Origin: an uncultured Flammeovirgaceae bacterium
Lineage (GTDB): Bacteria; Bacteroidota; Bacteroidia; Cytophagales; Cyclobacteriaceae
Direction of reading: 5' to 3'
Assembly (NCBI GenBank): GCA_937138955.1
Contig: CAKZPJ010000653.1
Span: 1-9,886 of the forward strand
Length of the DNA: 9,886 nt
The notes under the pieces are model-generated. The model worked only from the letters and a program-made list of their open reading frames with translations, searched no databases and had not been told where the DNA came from. Made by a program: the position numbers and the translations under genes. Positions 7,024 to 9,886 of the stretch are shown piece by piece. Within the stretch, counting starts at the first letter, position 1, and each line of letters opens with the position of its first letter.

Positions 7024-7187
7024 AGAGGACGTTACATACGTAAGATAAATTTGGCAAACTAACGATTGTTAACTTATATTATTCGCAACTTTTCTGTACT
7101 TTCAAAATAATATCTCAGTGATAATATTCCTCATTTTTTGGCAATAAATTGTAAGAATTATTCATTAGAATAGTAACAGAGTAACTT
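7024..7187. promoter_or_regulatory. Divergent spacer between permease and conserved lipoprotein genes
   Basis: An AT-rich 164-bp spacer. On the plus strand TAAATTTG (7046-7053) matches the Bacteroidota -7 box exactly but has no TTG at the right distance. On the minus strand TTAGTTTG (7062-7055) matches at seven of eight positions and would start a permease message with a leader of roughly 25 bases. The two candidates nearly touch. ATAATAT occurs twice (7109-7115 and 7124-7130) as a short direct repeat. No ORF is supported here. Confidence 0.3.
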
Positions 7188-8453
7188 ATGAATATGAAAC
7201 TTGTGTTAACCGGCTTATTGTTGGTATTTATTAGCGGATGTGCTCAAGCATCGTACATTTTGATGCCAATGGATCAAGTACAATCCAACCACTTAAAAGC
7301 CTACGGAATTGCTTATTGGGTGTTGCAGCAAGATGGAGAAGTTGACTGGTTGCTAAACTACCGAGGCGGAAGTTTCGCTAGTAAGCATTATCAAAAGCTG
7401 GAGAACGAATGCGTAATTCGCGGAGTGAGTTACGAAGTGATTTCTGATGCCCAGTATAACCAGATCATCAGCGTAATCGCCAGCCCATCATCTAACAAGG
7501 ATCTGATGAAGTTGGAGAAGCATCCTAAAATAGCGGTTTACTCACCCAAAAGTAAACAGCCGTGGGATGATGCGGTAACCCTAGCTTTGACCTACGCTGA
7601 AATTCCCTACGAGGTGATATTTGATGATGAGGTGATGTATGATAAACTACCGGAGTACGACTGGTTACATTTGCACCACGAAGATTTTACCGGGCAGTAC
7701 GGTAAGTTCTACCGCATCTACCGTAATGCTCCCTGGTACATTGAGCGGCAGCGCAAGTACGAAGAAACCGCTCACGAACACGGCTTTGATAAGGTTTCTC
7801 AATTGAAATTAGGCGTGGTGAAGAAAATCCGGGATTTCGTTTCTGGGGGTGGGTTTATGTTTGCGATGTGCTCGGCTACCGATACTTATGATATTGCTTT
7901 AGCTGCCGATGGGGTAGATATTTGCGGACCTATGTACGACGGCGACAATGCTGATCCTAGTGCCCAAGAAAAGCTACAGTTTGACAATACTTTTGCCTTC
8001 CAGGATTTTCAGATTGTGTACAATCCCTACGAATACGAGTATTCCAATATTGATGTTGATCCTCGCTCTCGGGGTCTGAGCCAGGACAACGACTTCTTCA
8101 ACTTATTTGAGTTCTCAGCTAAGTGGGACCCTATCCCCACTATGCTTACTCAAAACCACGAGCGAATTGTGAAAGGGTTTATGGGACAAACCACCGCTTT
8201 CCGCAAAAGCCTAATTCGTCCCGATGTAGTGGTGCTAGGCGAAACCAAATCGGCCGGAGAGGCTAAATATATTCACGGAGTATTCGGGAAAGGTTTCTGG
8301 ACGTTTTACGGTGGTCACGACCCCGAAGATTATCAGCACCGCGTCGGTGAGGCGCCCACTGATTTGAACCTTCACCCTAATTCACCAGGGTATCGGCTTA
8401 TCTTGAATAATATTCTGTTTCCGGCGGCGAAAAAGAAAAAGCAGAAGACCTGA
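7188..8453 (+). CDS. Conserved Bacteroidota exported protein, probable lipoprotein, function unknown ('asparagine synthetase B' in databases)
   Basis: A 421-residue exported protein. The N-terminus MNMKLVLTGLLLVFISGC contains a lipobox (ISGC, C18), so lipid anchoring is likely; an alternative signal peptidase I site is AQA|S after residue 21. From memory, close homologues occur across Bacteroidota and are often named asparagine synthetase B, but the sequence lacks both the N-terminal catalytic Cys2 and an SGG-type PP-loop of that enzyme, and an export signal argues against it. Conserved-looking blocks are KIAVYSPKSKQPWDDAV (114-130), HLHHEDFTGQYGKFY (161-175), SGGGFMFAMCSATDTYD (219-235) and YGGHDPEDYQH (374-384). 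The middle blocks recall class I glutamine amidotransferase/ThuA-like folds, with C228 in a possible nucleophile-elbow position; this is inference only. The tail KKKKQKT is very basic. ATG at 7194 is an alternative start. The gene is monocistronic between two minus-strand genes. Confidence 0.85.
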   Translation: MNMKLVLTGLLLVFISGCAQASYILMPMDQVQSNHLKAYGIAYWVLQQDGEVDWLLNYRGGSFASKHYQKLENECVIRGVSYEVISDAQYNQIISVIASPSSNKDLMKLEKHPKIAVYSPKSKQPWDDAVTLALTYAEIPYEVIFDDEVMYDKLPEYDWLHLHHEDFTGQYGKFYRIYRNAPWYIERQRKYEETAHEHGFDKVSQLKLGVVKKIRDFVSGGGFMFAMCSATDTYDIALAADGVDICGPMYDGDNADPSAQEKLQFDNTFAFQDFQIVYNPYEYEYSNIDVDPRSRGLSQDNDFFNLFEFSAKWDPIPTMLTQNHERIVKGFMGQTTAFRKSLIRPDVVVLGETKSAGEAKYIHGVFGKGFWTFYGGHDPEDYQHRVGEAPTDLNLHPNSPGYRLILNNILFPAAKKKKQKT

Positions 8454-8454
8454 C

Positions 8455-9093
8455 TTACAAGGGCGTGTAAACTACATGTTTCTCCTGAAAGACTGGCTCT
8501 TGAAAATAGTTGTTTAGAGAATAAATCGCGTGGTTCGCTTTTGCCTCTTTTAATTCTTTAGTCAAATCGCCACCTTTTAGCGCGAGTAACCCATTAAATA
8601 AAACGTGATTTGATTCATTCTTAATTTTTCTGTGGCACCATTGGATAAGTGTGCTTAGCTGAGCCACTGCTCGAGTAACCACAAAATCGTACTGCCCTTT
8701 CACTTTTTCGGCCCGGATGTGTTCCGTTGAGATATTCTTTAATGCTAATGAATAGGCTACTGCTTCAACTACTTTGATTTTCTTACCAATAGAATCTACT
8801 AAGTGAAACTGCGCCTCTGGAAAGAAGATTGCCAGCGGGATTCCAGGGAAACCACCGCCGGTACCAACATCTAACACTCGAGCACTAGGTAGAAAAGAAA
8901 CTACTTTAGCCAGTGCTAATGAATGAAGAACATGATGCAAATAAATATTGTCAATATCCTTACGGGAGATTACATTAATTTTTTCATTCCACTCCTGGTA
9001 TAGCGGATAAAGTTCAGATAACTGCTGCCTTTGCTGTTCGCTAAGTTCAGGGAAGTAAGCGAAGATTTGGTTGAGTTGTTGAGAAGGTGTCAT
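8455..9093 (-). CDS. rsmG: 16S rRNA (guanine-527-N7)-methyltransferase RsmG (GidB)
   Basis: SAM-dependent enzyme that methylates N7 of G527 in 16S rRNA; in many bacteria loss of RsmG gives low-level streptomycin resistance. The 212 residues are the usual length. Family signatures are LYQEWNEKINVISRKD (31-46), HHVLHSLAL (53-61), motif I VLDVGTGGGFPGIPLAIFFP (73-92), VDSIGKKIKVVE (99-110), VVTRAVAQL (138-146) and ALKGG (171-175). The ATG at 9093 starts just ahead of the conserved helical segment; no Shine-Dalgarno is seen, and an inverted repeat ends five bases upstream of it. The ECF sigma gene lies 62 bp upstream on the same strand, so co-transcription is possible. Its stop codon is one base from that of the convergent lipoprotein gene. 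Confidence 0.95.
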   Translation of the reverse strand: MTPSQQLNQIFAYFPELSEQQRQQLSELYPLYQEWNEKINVISRKDIDNIYLHHVLHSLALAKVVSFLPSARVLDVGTGGGFPGIPLAIFFPEAQFHLVDSIGKKIKVVEAVAYSLALKNISTEHIRAEKVKGQYDFVVTRAVAQLSTLIQWCHRKIKNESNHVLFNGLLALKGGDLTKELKEAKANHAIYSLNNYFQEPVFQEKHVVYTPL

Positions 9094-9098
9094 GATGA

Positions 9099-9159
9099 TT
9101 GATGAATAATGATTAATGGCTGACTAATCATTCACCAATTATTAGTTATTATTCATCAA
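9099..9159. repeat. 12-bp perfect inverted repeat filling the sigma-rsmG spacer
   Basis: TTGATGAATAAT (9099-9110) and ATTATTCATCAA (9148-9159) are exact reverse complements, and pairing continues with two mismatches for about seven more positions. A second repeat, AATGATTA (9108-9115) / TAATCATT (9125-9132), overlaps the outer arm by three bases, so the two stems partly exclude each other. The outer arm contains the sigma stop codon, and the other arm ends five bases before the rsmG ATG. No T run follows, so it does not look like an intrinsic terminator. Confidence 0.6.
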
Positions 9160-9764
9160 ATGTGTTCTTTCTTATTTTTCACTAATTCGTACATCAGCTC
9201 GCGGGCGCGGTGGAGTTGGGCTTTTACGGTACCAAGCGGAGCATCTAGTTCTTTCGCAATTTCATCGTATGAGAACTCCTGAAAATAGCGAAGTTTTACC
9301 AAGCGCTGATATTTAGGGGGTAATTTAGTTACAAAAGCGCGTACTAGTTCTTTTTTCTGCTCTTTAATAGCTTCTTCCTGCGGATCAAGATTATTATCTT
9401 CTACATCAATATTCACCGCATCGCCATTGTCATCTTTAAATGACGTATTCAGGCTCAGTGTCTCCAGTTTTTTCTTTCGAATAAAGTCAATGGCGTTATT
9501 GGTAGCAATCCGAAACAGCCAGGTGCTAAACGTATAGTCTTTCTTAAATCGATGGAGGCTTTTAAATGCTTTAGCAAACGCTTCAATGGTTAAATCTTCA
9601 GCGTCATCAACGTTACGCACCATCTTCAGTACCATGTGATAAACTGGCTTTTTATAGCGGCGCATTAATTCCGCGTAGGCCTGTTCATCATTTTTCTTAG
9701 TGGCTTCGTCAATCAGCCGAAAATCTTCTAACGCCTTTTTGGAAAAATCCTTTTTTATTTCCAT
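9156..9764 (-). CDS. RNA polymerase ECF-type sigma factor
   Basis: A sigma-70 family group 4 (ECF) regulator of 202 residues that directs RNA polymerase to its own promoter set. Region 2 spans about 30-99: DDAEDLTIEAFAKAF (53-67, region 2.2, core binding) and TFSTWLFRIATNNAIDFIRK (78-97, regions 2.3-2.4, -10 recognition). A linker at 100-137, acidic from about 111 (DDNGDAVNIDVEDNN), leads to region 4 at about 138-191, with LPPKYQRLVKLRYFQEFSYD and the helix-turn-helix EIAKELDAPLGTVKAQLHRA for -35 recognition. No anti-sigma gene is visible next to it: rsmG follows instead, and the sequence upstream runs off the window. Its target genes and signal are therefore unknown. The ATG at 9764 is a sensible start; no Shine-Dalgarno or TAnnTTTG box is seen upstream. 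The stop codon lies in the arm of the inverted repeat before rsmG. Confidence 0.94.
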   Translation of the reverse strand: MEIKKDFSKKALEDFRLIDEATKKNDEQAYAELMRRYKKPVYHMVLKMVRNVDDAEDLTIEAFAKAFKSLHRFKKDYTFSTWLFRIATNNAIDFIRKKKLETLSLNTSFKDDNGDAVNIDVEDNNLDPQEEAIKEQKKELVRAFVTKLPPKYQRLVKLRYFQEFSYDEIAKELDAPLGTVKAQLHRARELMYELVKNKKEHI

Positions 9765-9853
9765 CGGATATGTTTTGAAAGCAGGGCAATGGGGCCAATG
9801 CTCATATAGTAAATAACGTATAAAAAATCGAATATTGGCAGCATATGTAAGGG

Positions 9854-9870
9854 AATTGAATCATTCAATT
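9854..9870. promoter_or_regulatory. 17-bp perfect palindrome upstream of the ECF sigma gene
   Basis: AATTGAATCATTCAATT is perfectly symmetric about C9862, with 8-bp arms. It lies 89 bp upstream of the sigma start codon in the only non-coding stretch seen on that side (9765-9886). Size and symmetry suit a dimeric repressor or activator site, possibly for autoregulation. No binding family can be named from this alone. Confidence 0.4.
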
Positions 9871-9886
9871 TGTTGGAAGCACTACG

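Noticed and set aside
7188..8453. Annotation as asparagine synthetase B
   Set aside because: No N-terminal catalytic Cys, no PP-loop, and a clear export signal.
9099..9159. Intrinsic terminator for the sigma gene
   Set aside because: The stem is AT-rich and no T run follows it on the minus strand.
1..9886. Mobile element, phage, CRISPR, toxin-antitoxin or defence system
   Set aside because: No transposase, integrase, regularly spaced repeat array or recognisable defence or toxin domain was seen; all long frames are accounted for by housekeeping, envelope or regulatory genes.

Overview
The window looks like ordinary chromosomal sequence from a member of the Bacteroidota, most likely a Cytophagales-type gliding or T9SS-bearing bacterium. 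Three things point there: a secreted multi-module protein ending in a CHU_C-like (type B) type IX secretion domain, an 'asparagine synthetase B'-labelled secreted protein family that I recall as conserved in this phylum, and intergenic matches to the Bacteroidota promoter (-33 TTG/TTTG, -7 TAnnTTTG) with no clear Shine-Dalgarno sequences. I cannot name the genus. I see no transposase, integrase, phage gene, CRISPR array, tRNA or rRNA.

Layout, left to right. The 3' part of aroB (shikimate pathway) runs rightward off the left edge and converges on a leftward PRC-barrel gene; a long imperfect inverted repeat lies between and over their 3' ends. A 285-bp spacer follows, then leftward rlmD (23S rRNA m5U methyltransferase). 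A 326-bp divergent spacer separates rlmD from a rightward 872-residue secreted protein with four Ig/cadherin-like modules and a type B T9SS tail. That spacer has two back-to-back Bacteroidota -7 boxes sharing a TA step, plus a two-part stem-loop in the predicted leader. The secreted-protein gene abuts, with zero bases between stop codons, a leftward MacB/FtsX-type ABC permease gene that has no ATPase gene beside it. A 164-bp divergent spacer leads to a rightward conserved secreted or lipoprotein gene of unknown function, whose stop codon is one base from that of leftward rsmG (16S rRNA m7G527 methyltransferase). Upstream of rsmG on the same strand, across a 62-bp spacer filled by an inverted repeat, is an ECF sigma factor gene. 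A 17-bp perfect palindrome lies 89 bp upstream of the sigma start.

Functionally this is a mix of housekeeping genes (aroB, rlmD, rsmG), envelope and secretion genes (PRC-barrel protein, T9SS cargo, ABC permease, conserved lipoprotein) and one regulator (ECF sigma). Strands alternate, so most genes are probably transcribed singly; only sigma-rsmG looks like a possible two-gene unit. No new multi-gene system is evident. The best leads are the overlapping divergent promoter, the hairpin next to the rsmG start, and the conserved unknown lipoprotein.
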